A stretch of DNA of 64,000 nucleotides. Source: Paramacrobiotus metropolitanus (taxonomy: Eukaryota; Tardigrada; Eutardigrada; Parachela; Macrobiotidae). The stretch lies in the NCBI RefSeq assembly GCF_019649055.1, contig NW_026570241.1, positions 682,001 to 746,000 of the forward strand, written 5' to 3'. Below the pieces are notes generated by a model. It ran no database searches. It had not been told where the DNA came from and saw nothing but the letters and a program-made list of their open reading frames with translations. The position numbers were made by a program, and so were the translations under genes. Below are positions 1 to 10,060 of the stretch, piece after piece. Each line of letters starts with the position of its first letter. Position 1 is the stretch's first letter.

Positions 1-580
1 TTACCGATGCTATGGCTCCAAACCCTTGCAATATAGGTACCATGAATCACCCTTCCCGGAAGGTCTGGAAGAAATAGGGTTGTCAGAGAACCCGCGCACT
101 GGACGGTAGTAAATGTTTTCATACATGGTTTTAACTTTCGAGATACAAAATGTAATCCAAAGAGCAATATTTTTATGCCATAAATTAAAGGCCCAAAAAA
201 CTTAATTTCTCAGTAGTGCTAAATTCTTCGTTCTGTCGGTCAGTTACGTAGACTTAACACAGCCATGTACATAGTGGATTGACAGCCACTGTACTACGAT
301 ATCACAACAAAAATAGATTTTAATACCATTGAGCGCACAGCAGACGGAAGCTAGTAAGTAAATAATAAGGGAAACAGGCATAAAATTCTATCTGACATTG
401 GCAAATATCTCCTCTGTGTAATGTGCATTACAGACTATTGCGCATTACAGACTGTTTTTACGCAGCATACGATGGAGCGTATTTCAAAAACACACGAGAC
501 AATAAAATTCTGATAGTTTCTACATGTTACAGTTTCGAGAAACATCACGGACAAGAAAGTCCCCTAGGAAATCCAGATCT
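1..580. other. Flank of the ARH3-like array, no gene seen
   Basis: This stretch lies downstream (in transcription sense) of the last exon of pseudogene copy B. I see no exon with conserved ARH3 words and no open frame with coding character. Short open frames here look like chance. No repeat or RNA gene was recognised. Confidence 0.4.
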
Positions 581-581
581 C

Positions 582-2430
582 TTATTCCTTACGCACACGC
601 GTACAGGCGGTCAGCCAGCTGTACAGTTTCTTGGGCGCTTCGCATAGGTGCTTCCATTGGATGCTCTGGACGCCCAGCCTTGCCCCGAAAATGGCCCCAG
701 CCATCGTGGCGATCGTATCCGAATCGCCGCCCATCGAAATCGCGTATAAAATCGCTCGTGCGAAAGGGTTATCAGTCTGAAAAAACAATATACATCTAAA
801 AACTATAATAAATATCAATCGGGGACAACATTCCCTGACTTCGATGCCGGGTACAGATCGTATGGCGTCCAGTGCCTCCATATTAACGGAGTGCTCCATT
901 TTCTCTATCACCTCTTTTTGCGTGACATGAGGGTCATGCAGCAACGCTTTGGCGGTGAGCAGCCGCTCCGTGTATGGTTTTTTCACCTCGCTGCCAACAT
1001 GCAAGCACGTAATTAAACGACAGCAACGAAGCGTACCTATAACGTGAAAACCTGAAAACGTCTGCGAACTCGTTTTCTAGGCGGTCACGTGCAAAGCCGA
1101 TGACGGCATCCAGTAGGGTTCCTCCATCTGGAGAGTCGGGCCGAAGGGCTAGATGAACAGCCAATGCTTGTAGAATTGCTCCGTTGTAACCCAGTGCGTG
1201 GTTGTGCGTCAACAGCGTGCTCAGACGGGCAATCTGAAACAATCGTAAGACGATGATTTCGCCAAGGTGGTCCACCTTAGGGTAAGACCCTATCCACTTT
1301 GATTTCGTTTACGAATACTGTGAAATACGTACCGGTATTCCTGAATTTTAAAAATGCGGAAAAAACTTAATTCTCTAGTATCGATAACACAAGACAGGAA
1401 AAAATCAACCAGCATGCATACTGCGCGTGTATTGTATTTTCCAAAGCTAATACGTAAATTAAAGGTCAAACCTCGACAGTCTCCTTCAGTCGATTTCCAG
1501 AACAGCGGCGCACTGGCAGTCCGCATGCCTCCGCCATTCCCGAACGATCCCTGACCGCCAAACTGCTGCCGGGCCGGTCCAAAAACATCCCCTTCGAAAT
1601 CGATGGCTTGCCAGACGGAGAAAATGTCCGCCACAGTGGCATACATGTGATGTGTGCCCGGTTCGGCGTCATACTTAAAAGCGAACCTGGACAAAAACTC
1701 AGGCATTTTGGCGTCAGTTTTTAGAAAAGGACACGCTTCGAATATATCGTATTTAATTTGGGAAAGACATAGCATACGATTTGGCCATATCGCGCGCGGC
1801 CAGATGTCCACAGTGGATCAGCCATCCTGCCAATGCATTGCCGTATCATCGGTATATGGCAGCGGATATCCTTACAAATGGATTGAAATTAAATGGAAAT
1901 AAAGGACCAATCAATGCAAGCAGAGTTTAAAAAAGAAATAAAAGCGACCATGCTAGAATATAATCGATATAAATCAAATCGGCTACAGATCTGTATATCT
2001 GCCGAAGTTTACACATGCATGTCCCAGCGATTATTCACATGTAGGTAGGACACGCACCGCACACTGACGATATGCATGCTGCATGGCATGCTAACACAAA
2101 TGATGGGAATAAATTTTGATTTTCTTATGAATTGTCAAGATTCTGTTTTGAGTATCTTTTGCAAGAATTTCCGGCACTTGCTCCCGTTATTTTCTTGCTG
2201 GGCTACGCAGCTTACGTTTTCTAGTTCGTTTGTTAATCGCATCTTCGATGGCAGACACGCGTACTGGTGGCGGCGAGTTCTCAAACATCCGTCCCAGACA
2301 GTCGCCAACCAACGCGCCAAGCAGGCATCCCCGCTATTTGGATAGCAGTCTATTTGGACAATGTTTCGCGGCGATCATATTTCTGGCGGCTGCTGCAGTG
2401 GTCCCTGTCGTCAATATCTGACTAAGTGAA
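582..2430 (-). pseudogene. ARH3-like ADP-ribosylhydrolase, copy B (type 2), pseudogene
   Basis: All six exons of an ARH3-type gene can be traced on the minus strand: exon 1 about 2400-2210, exon 2 about 1860-1760, exon 3 about 1680-1470, exon 4 about 1235-1070, exon 5 about 990-836, exon 6 about 778-582. Family words are clear: GCLLGALVGDCLGRMFE, YTDDTAM, GSFGNGGGM, GYNGAILQALAVHLAL and GGDSDTIATMAGAI. Lesions are multiple. The start position reads CTG and the fourth codon after it is TAG (2334-2336). Exon 2 has lost 7 bases. Exon 3 has a 2-base loss near its end. Exon 5 lacks 11 codons in frame. Exon 6 has a 1-base loss that changes the C-terminus. Several independent lesions make assembly error an unlikely explanation. 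ARH3 enzymes remove ADP-ribose from serine and hydrolyse poly-ADP-ribose, but this copy cannot make such an enzyme. Confidence 0.85.
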
Positions 2431-2642
2431 GCACCCATTTTCTAATATACGGTGTTAACTTTGCATCTCATAACCAAATAAGTACTGCAACAATATCCAG
2501 CAGCCGTACGGTACGGTAAGGTACCAGTAAAAGTGACTGAAACGTGATATCGTATCGTACCTACCCGAGCATACGTTGTACAAGTATAAGCACAGAACAA
2601 GCATGCTTGAACTGTCTGTTGCGGTGTTACCTGAGGCAAAAT

Positions 2643-2891
2643 TTGGAACGCGCTTTGGGCTTTGAAACGCTAGGACCAAACGGACCGGAAGCTTCCCGTC
2701 TGCTGACGGAAGTGGGTAGAAGGGTACGGCATGAAACTGGCGAGGCAAGAGCACCGGAATACCTGCGCCAGCGTATCAGCATAGAAATCCAGCGCGGGAA
2801 CGCGGCCTCCGTCCAGGGAACAGCTCCACCGGGAGCAAATTTAGATCAGTTGTTCTCTGTTCTTAGACCTCCCGAGGCTGTTTTCTGCTGA
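2643..2891 (+). mobile_element. Short coding remnant, probably of a mobile element
   Basis: The frame from about 2643 to the stop at 2889-2891 encodes a basic, arginine-rich segment containing GFETLGPNGPEAS, EVGRRV and RQRISIEIQRGNAASVQGT. It reads as a real protein end, unlike neighbouring chance frames. From memory it resembles uncharacterised multicopy proteins of invertebrate and fish genomes that tend to accompany transposons, but I cannot name the family. It starts exactly where homology ends between the upstream region of copy B and the upstream regions of the type 2 relics (GAGGCAAA, then divergence). That suggests insertion into the old promoter region. There is no start codon in context and no partner domain, so it is a fragment. 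Confidence 0.4.
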
Positions 2892-3620
2892 TTGAGTGTA
2901 TTGCGTTGTGATGTTAACTGTTGTGTATAAGCTAAATGTACAAGGATTACAATTTGGAATAGATTCGCATTATTTTTTTGCGGTTTCTGCGTCATTACAC
3001 GGTAATATTTTTCGTTCATTCCCTACATTGTCACATAACATTCGTAGCTTGCGAACGCTGCGAATGTTATGTGACAATGTCAGTACAGTACAGCGATATC
3101 ATTAAATGCCTTGATGCAAAATACAAGGCATGCATTACAAAATTACTGTTAGTGCATAAATGGCACGTACAATATTTATTTTACTGCTCACAATCCGGTC
3201 CTCCCGATCGAATCAGATAAAACTAACAAAAAAGTAGAAAACTTTATTTTGGCAGCTGCTGTACAGTTCTTTCGATGCTGCATGCTAGCAAAATAAGTAA
3301 GCATCATGGATTACCGAATATAGAGCGCAATTTCGTAGTGCAACAGCCAAATATTTTCTCCATCGCGATGTTAAAGCCGAATAAAGCGTCGAGCACATGA
3401 ACTGTAGGTAGCAGAAACATACAAAGGACGACAAAAAGAGGTTGAACCGATCAGTCGGTCCGCGGTTCAAAAGTAACCCCGCAACGACACGCCACCAGTA
3501 AAACTTGGACGCTTTCTCACTTTCTTTGCATGCTACTTTCAGACGCTCGCGCTCCGTGAATATCGAAGTGCAACTATACTAATTGCAAATCAAAAGGTGT
3601 AAAAAAAATTCTTAACTTTC
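2892..3620. other. Gap where exons 5-6 of copy C should lie
   Basis: Between exon 4 of copy C and the remnant at 2643-2891 no trace of ARH3 exons 5 and 6 is visible on the minus strand, so they appear deleted. The stretch contains a perfect 20-bp inverted repeat (3025-3080), annotated separately. Nothing else was recognised. Confidence 0.5.
3025..3080. repeat. Perfect 20-bp inverted repeat with 16-base loop
   Basis: Bases 3025-3044 are exactly complementary in reverse to 3061-3080, and the loop 3045-3060 can itself pair partly (AGC/GCT-like ends). The transcript of either strand would form a stable hairpin. It lies in degenerate DNA between pseudogenes, so it may be the tip of a small palindromic transposon, a recombination scar or a small hairpin RNA. 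Nothing in the sequence separates these. Confidence 0.7.
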
Positions 3621-3621
3621 T

Positions 3622-4940
3622 GATGCTAAACATGTGGCTGTTTATGGCGAACAGCACAAAATCTAAACGGTCACTAGCAAATTTGATGAGAGCATCCAAC
3701 AAAGATTCACCATCTGGAGTGTCGGAATGCAGGGCCAGGTGAACAGCCAACGCCTGTAGAATGGCTCGGTTGTAGCCAAGTGGATGGTTGTGAGTCAACT
3801 GCTTGCTCAGGCGGGCAATCTGAAATAGCCAAAACTACTGACACTAAAGGTCAAACACTATAAAACATTCACGTCGCATGCGTTGATTAGAAATACCGGT
3901 ATATGGTTTTTCCTGAAACAGTATTTGACTCACTACGCTCAATGTCGGCAGAGTAATGCAGTCATCCATAAAACGCAGTGTTCAAAGGCAAACAAGTTTG
4001 TATGATTCAATATGATGATACTGTGTACCGTATATCGCTGCATCCATGAATTTAAGAACTGCATCACATTGCCTTCCAGTACAGTAATCAGAATGCGAAC
4101 CTCTAACGTCTCTTCCAGACGGTTCCCACAAAATAGTGGGATACTGGCGACCCGCATTCCCCACCGTTCCCGAACGATCCCCGACCATTAAACTGCTGTC
4201 GCGCAGGTTCAAAAATATCGCCTCCAAAGTCATTGTCCTCCCAGATGGAAAAGATGTGCTTTACGCTGCTCGCGTACAGGCGCTTCTTGGTCCACTGTGC
4301 TTCATACCTGTCATTGAAACTGCCGAAACGCGACATAAATCCCAACGTTGAAGCGGCGAAAGGAAAAAATACGCTTACGATTTGGCCAGATCGCGAGCGT
4401 CGAAACGTCCGCAACGAATCAACGATTCGGCCAGCGTGTGACACATGGCCCGATGATGGCCGTATCATCCGTGTACGGCAATGGCAATTCTAAAACACTC
4501 TCCCAATACGAAAGAAAAGTATATAATTACCGTGAAAGTGATTAAAGTGAAAGTACCATAGGAATTAAAGTAAACGAAAGTCCGAATATATTTGCACATT
4601 ACCGGTACTCAGTTTCTCTTATATCTACACATAACCATGAACTTTTCAGCTGTTTTTGCCGTGTATCGCTGCAAAATGTGACATCCGGCAGAATACATAA
4701 TTATGATGTGTGCTTTTACGGTTTATTATTTTGTTCGGCAATTGTTGCTACGATCTCCGATACTTTGACCGGCGGTGGATCGCCCTCAAACAACCGTCCC
4801 AGGCAATCTCCAACCAAGGCCCCTAGAAGACAACCACGGTACTTGGACAGCATTCGGTTCTGACATTCCTTCGTCAGTATTGTTGATCCTACAGTGGACG
4901 AGACGGTGACAATTGAAAAGTACTTTCTGGGATGGAGCAT
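3622..4940 (-). pseudogene. ARH3-like ADP-ribosylhydrolase, copy C (type 1), truncated pseudogene
   Basis: Exon 1 (4940 to about 4725) encodes MLSKYRGCLLGALVGDCLG preceded by about 27 residues. Exon 2 (about 4490-4385) carries PYTDDTA but then an 11-base insertion near 4449-4459, a partial duplication around GGCCAT, that shifts the frame into a stop. Exon 3 (about 4340-4095) carries FEPARQQFNGRGSFGNGG and then a 1-base loss near 4160. Exon 4 (3819 to about 3640) carries LTHNHPLGYNRAILQALAV, with Arg replacing the usual Gly of GYNG, and its 3' end has decayed. Exons 5 and 6, which would carry the second metal-binding Asp cluster, are absent. Structure and sequence are closest to copies D and E. 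Confidence 0.85.
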
Positions 4941-5249
4941 GTTGAGGCTGCCTAAAGCAGGACGTGCAGTCGATTAGTTTTTCATTCGCCCACGCTTTCT
5001 TTGAGCCTGATTGATTTCTGCTCGGTGGACTAGCTTACAGATACTGAGATACCGGTACGCAAGTGCAGAATAATCTTGATTATAATATACAATAAATAGC
5101 CATGGAGGACTTCTAGACAGTTTTATAGTTTGCGTCTGTAACTGCGTCTGTAAATTATTTGTAATAGGTACATCGCTCTAACTAGCAAACTGCTTCTAGC
5201 TGTTCTAGGCAAGCACGGTATTTTTGGGATTTCTTTCACAACGCGCTTA

Positions 5250-5465
5250 CATACATCTTCCCGCTTGTTTGTCAACTAGAACCTCGGCGGCGGACAGGAG
5301 CGGTAGCGAATACGCAGACAATCGTCTCGCACTCTCGCCCGCCAAAGCGTCAAACAGACATCCGTGGTGTTTGGGTAGCAGAGTGTTTAATTTGATTTTC
5401 GCTGTGACCGTTTTCATAGCGGCTACACCAGTGGTTCCAATCTTCAATAAAGAAACCGCTCTCAT
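5250..5465 (-). pseudogene. Solitary exon-1 relic of an ARH3-like gene (type 2)
   Basis: The minus-strand frame contains a degraded version of the ARH3 exon-1 block: LLPKHHGCLFDALAGES aligns with MLSKYRGCLLGALVGDC. The upstream text TTGVAAMKT recalls copy B more than C, D or E. No other exon of this copy is visible before copy C begins. A block 260 bp upstream (about 5656-5685, containing ATCCGGATCC) is shared with the same position upstream of the relic at 9.2 kb, so the relic keeps its ancestral promoter flank. Confidence 0.65.
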
Positions 5466-6448
5466 TCAGTTTACGCGTTTAGGGACTGGTGTGGAGAGCG
5501 AACAATTAGGACTAAATAACACGCAGAATTTTCTTTACCGATAAACCTGGATCTCCGGTGAAGCGAGACGCGAAATACCGTGCTTGTACTGTACCGTAAG
5601 TGTACAAACATGCTGTTGCTTTAGTACGGTTACGGCTTGCAATAAAATCGACGTAGCCCAAGGCACATCCGGATCCGTCCTGAATTGATTATTGCGTGGG
5701 TTTTTTGCGTTTGCGTCATATGATGATCATAAATATGTAAGCATACGTAAAAGGTAATCATGAATTATCACATGTAACCGTGACCTATCCATAATTACAT
5801 TTCATTCGAGGATTACGTGTAAACGCACAGCGTAGCGACTTCCTAAAGTTGTTTTGTTTTCCGCAGCAAGTGCTTGTATGACGATTTCATTCTGTCAGCT
5901 GAACACGAATTTTTGCTGGAAATATAGACTCCATCAGACAATAACAGAGATCGATGGAATACTGCACAAGCGAATTCACAAAATAACCAGGGTAAGGTGA
6001 AGATCATTACTAATTGACTGCAGGTGGCCATTGCGGTCAGACCAATAATCCGGTAGTAAGGCTCTGAACGTACTTCGTATACGTGTGTTCCAACGTAACT
6101 TCTGAAAGTATGTACTAGTACCTACTTACAGTTTTTACCAGTTACAAATTTGGTGACGAGTCCTTAGCTTGGCAAGTAAGTAAAAAACTAAGCAAAAAGT
6201 TTTCGTGCCACAATTCTTATTCTGTATCGACGATACAAATAGCCCATGTCGTGGGATTATTAATTTTTGTAAGAAAGCGCATTTTTACATAATAAACACT
6301 GCACTACAACATTTCCAATAGAATATGCACCAGGCACCTTTTCTGTTCTCGATAGCAACTTGGCATAGCAATTCAAGTGACTACAAGTTAATGCCAAGAA
6401 ACATCACGCATGAAACCTTGCCTAGAAAGTAGAAATCATTGCACTGTG
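5466..6448. other. Spacer between relic and copy D, no gene seen
   Basis: Apart from the shared upstream block near 5656-5685 I see no exon, RNA gene or repeat. Short frames on both strands lack coding character. Confidence 0.4.
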
Positions 6449-8389
6449 TTAGTCGATTGTGGTATAAGCACATTCGTGTAAGCGATCAGCTAACTTCAGT
6501 GTTTCCGCTGGCGCTTCACACAAGTCTTCCCACTGGATGTTCTGGACGCCCAGCCACGCCCCGGAAATGGCCCCAGCCATTGTGGCAATCGCTTCTGTGT
6601 CACCGCCCATCGAGATTGCGTACAAAATGGTACGTGCGAAAGGATTATCGGTCTGGAAAAAAGGAACAGTACAGTAGGTCTAAAAACAAAAAAAACAGAA
6701 AAGTAACGGGACTTACTTCAATGCCGGTAATCGGTCGCAGTGCCCGAGCGGCGCAAAAGATAGCCATGGGAATGGCGTCCAGCGCTAACATATTTACGGA
6801 ATGCTCCATTTTCTCTATCACATCTTTTTGCGTAGCGTTCGCGTCATTCAGCAGCATTTTGGCTATGCGCAGGCGATTCGTGTAAAGCTTCTTCCTCTCA
6901 CTGTTAACGTTAACATAAAATATGTGGAAAAACACCCGTTTCCAAACGTAAGACATTTAGGAATATTGACGAACTTGGTTTCTAAACTGTCGCTTGCGAA
7001 GTCGATGAGGGCATCCAGTAAAGATTCACCATCGGGAGTGTCGGAATGCAGGGCCAGGTGCACAGCCAACGCTTGCAGAATGGCTCCGTTGTAACCGAGC
7101 GGATGGTTGTGCGTTAACTGCGTACTGAGCCGGGCAATCTGAAGTACAGAGCCGCAAACTGTGATTATTAAAGGTGAAACATAATAAATGTCGCAGGCAT
7201 CACGTCGCAGGTTAAAAATACCGGTAAACTGTTTTGACACAACAAAATCTGACTCACTACATACGAGTATTTCGACAAAGGTACTGTGCATCAATAAAAC
7301 GCGCGATAATCTGCAGTCATGTGTATGGTGTGATGGTAAAAACGTACCCGTAATAAGCGCATATCACGACACTACTATAACGATGAGAGTACTGACGATG
7401 AATTAATGCAGTACATTAATGCCGAGTCAGAATACGAACCTCTACGGTCTCTTCCCGCCGGTTTCCACAAAACAGAGGGACACTGGCGATCCGTACTCCC
7501 CCGCCGTTGCAAAATGATCCCCGACCGTCAAACTGTTGCCGGGCAGGGGAAAACACATCGCCAGCGAAATGGTTCGCTTGCCAGATGGCAAATATTACCT
7601 TTACGCCGACGGTGTACATGAACTGCTTGGTCCACTCATCTTCATACTTGTCAACAAAACTGCAAAAATTCGAGTATAAGTACCAGGCTACTAGCACCAT
7701 TCAGGAAATTCAGTTTTGTGACAAGGTAAAGTGAATTCACGCTTACGATTTGGCCATATTACGAGCATCGAAGTGTCCGCAACGAATCAGCGATTCGGCG
7801 ATCGCGTGACACATTGCCGTGTCATCCGTGGATGGTAATGAGTGTTCTGAAATCCAGTTGGTAAATGACATGAAGACAAGGAAGTAAACAGTTGAAGTTA
7901 AAGCAAACGTAATTAAAGTAAAGTGCTTCATGCCCATCAGAAAATAAAACTCTAAAAGTACGAATATGTCAACATAACTGCAATCACTTCAACGGTACTT
8001 TACGTGATTATATGCAGGTGTTAAATCGGAAGTGATATAAGTATTGTACATTTTGCTAATGAAACTGCAGCGCAGCAGTTGCATATAGATATGATTGTTA
8101 TAATCAAACTGAACACCGTGTATACACAGTATATAAGCTTTTCTTAAATGAAACGTCCCGTCACCTTACGCTTTTCAGTCGTGTATCGCTAGATTTTCTA
8201 CAGAATTTGACATTCGATAATATACACAAAGATCTGAACGCAAACTAGATCTATTCTATCACCCTTTTGTTTGGCAATTGCTGCTTCTATCTCCGCCACT
8301 TGCAATGGCGGTCGAGCACCTTCAAACATTCGTCCTAGACAATCACCAACCAAGGCCCCCAAAAGGCAGCCGCGGTACTTGGACAGCAT
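6449..8389 (-). CDS. ARH3-like ADP-ribosylhydrolase, copy D, divergent active site
   Basis: Six exons: 8389 to about 8255, about 7839-7747, about 7657-7438, 7138 to about 6973, about 6903-6716, and about 6655-6449 with the stop at 6449-6451. Splice phases match copy E and no frame break was found. Start taken at ATG 8389 (MLSKYRG); the frame is open upstream but has no earlier ATG. The family removes serine-linked ADP-ribose using two Mg ions. Exon 1 keeps FEG with the Glu. The first Asp cluster reads STDDTAM instead of YTDDTAM, and the second reads GGDTEAIA instead of GGDTDTIA, so an Asp and the following Thr of the metal site are replaced. Exon 3 reads GSFCNGGG for GSFGNGGG. The protein may be weakened, repurposed as a binding protein, or an early pseudogene. 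Confidence 0.75.
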
Positions 8390-8519
8390 TCGGTCCTGAC
8401 AATCCTTCTTGGGTATGGCGGCTGATCGTACAGTCGACGACTCGACGACAGTCGCCGGGTGGTATTTTCTGGGAATGATCGTGGTTAGGCTGCCTGAAGC
8501 AATACGGCTGTCAAATGTT

Positions 8520-9094
8520 CATTCGTCTTTTCTTCCGTTTCGATTCTCGTTTGAGGTACTTTGAAAGTTTACAAAATGAAGGCAGCAAAAAATTTAATTC
8601 ATCACCTTGGCGTACGACTTCAAACAACAAAAAACAATTTTTAAGAGTGACCTTTGTAATGTTATTAATCATGATCAACAGTTCATTGACGGAGTAGTTT
8701 CGCTCACCAGCTAATTAAACCAATCAATTTTATGCGTTCTAAAAGGTACCTTTAATCTAAGTACTAGAGTAGCTATAAAAACGAGGTAGTGCGTGTGGGT
8801 TCGCATACCGTACATTAGCTTGCCATAACTAGACCATATTGGAACTGCAATAATTAAATCACACTGATCACAGGTCCACAAAGACCACCTACTGACCATG
8901 CCAAAGAATCCGTTTCCGCTCTTCCTGACACAGGCATTTTTCTTTTTTGCAGCACAGTTATACAGGGTCAAAACTGTACTCAAGGGGTTAGCACCCCTTG
9001 AGTACAGTTTTGACAGGGTAGAACAGCTATAATGTATCAAAGATCTAGCTAAGCAGTATGTATACGCATGAAACTTTTCGAATTTTTTGATCGC
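8520..9094. other. Upstream flank of copy D, with a hairpin
   Basis: No exon recognised. The segment should contain the promoter of copy D, but I see no clear TATA-type element. It contains the 20-bp inverted repeat at 8968-9013. Confidence 0.35.
8963..9019. repeat. Perfect 20-bp inverted repeat flanked by CAGGGT direct repeats
   Basis: Bases 8968-8987 and 8994-9013 are exact inverted copies separated by a 6-base loop. The whole palindrome is bracketed by the 6-base direct repeat CAGGGT at 8963-8968 and 9014-9019, the left copy sharing one base with the stem. A short palindrome between direct repeats looks like a miniature transposon or its footprint with a target duplication, although the unit is far smaller than usual. 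It could also be a stable hairpin RNA. Confidence 0.7.
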
Positions 9095-9400
9095 TTATTC
9101 ATAACGAATTGACGTATAGAAATTGTACGTACGTTTTCTCGTTTGTCTACCCGCCGCAATCCGGGTGACGGACAAGAGCAGCGGCAGTTGCGAATTCTCA
9201 AACATCCGTCCGCGACACCCGCCCGCAACTGCTCTAGATCTATGGAAGCATCCGCGGGATCGGGTTAGCATTGCGTGTGAACGGTTACCGCAACTGACGG
9301 TGCTCATTTTTATGGCAGCTGCACCAGCCGTAATTAGTGCCGGTCTCATAGTCAAAGAAGAACCCATCCCGTTCCGATTAAGTAATGCTAGGTTTATATT
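9095..9400 (-). pseudogene. Solitary exon-1 relic of an ARH3-like gene (type 2)
   Basis: The minus-strand frame holds MLTRSRGCFHRSRAVAGGC followed by GRMFENS, a decayed form of MLSKYRGCLLGALVGDC...GRMFENS. The FENS text is that of copy B (FENSPPP) rather than the FEG of C, D and E, which assigns it to type 2. The next exons are not detectable between here and copy D. Its upstream block at about 9549-9580, with ATCCGGATCC, matches that of the relic at 5.3 kb at nearly the same distance. Confidence 0.65.
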
Positions 9401-10060
9401 ACAGCGTACAGTACGTACAAAAATATTCAGTTAAACCAACATCTATATTCTGTAATTCTACAGAAGTGTATCACACACTCGAGTCGCCAAAGAAGTTAGC
9501 TGTAGTAATTTTTTTAATGATTGCATCAGAGTGATCAGAATAAATGTAACCCGAGGCAAATCCGGATCCATCATGAATTTTTTTTCGATAATGCGTCACA
9601 CTAATTATGCACGGAATTTACTTCCAAAACTAACGCAAACTAAACCACTGACTATCGTATGTGCAAATAATGTACAATTTTAAGAGTGAATAGTGGTTCC
9701 CTTATTCGCACCATCATCATCTGTACTAACCATAAGTATTGCACTATATCATTAAGTACTGCACAGGTATTCTGAGCGTCTTCACTAAAAAACTTAACTC
9801 AAAGATCTACGCAGCATTTCGAAAGCTTTATGGGTTACAATTCAGCCCACGATGTAGAAAGCATCAGTAAAGATCAACAAGGACCTTTTGCGTGTTGTCC
9901 ACTGCACTACAGAATTCCCACAACATTCATTGTTACGAAACGTTAATATGTTGTCGATAGCGGCATCATGGCATGTGAAGTGCTGTACCAAAAAAATTTC
10001 GAGAAACATGACGAATGACACCGTGTAATCGACACGCTGTCGAGGAATCCGTGAATCGCA
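9401..10060. other. Spacer between copy E and the type 2 relic
   Basis: Holds the shared upstream block (about 9549-9580) of the relic and the presumed 3' end of copy E. No other feature recognised. Confidence 0.4.
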
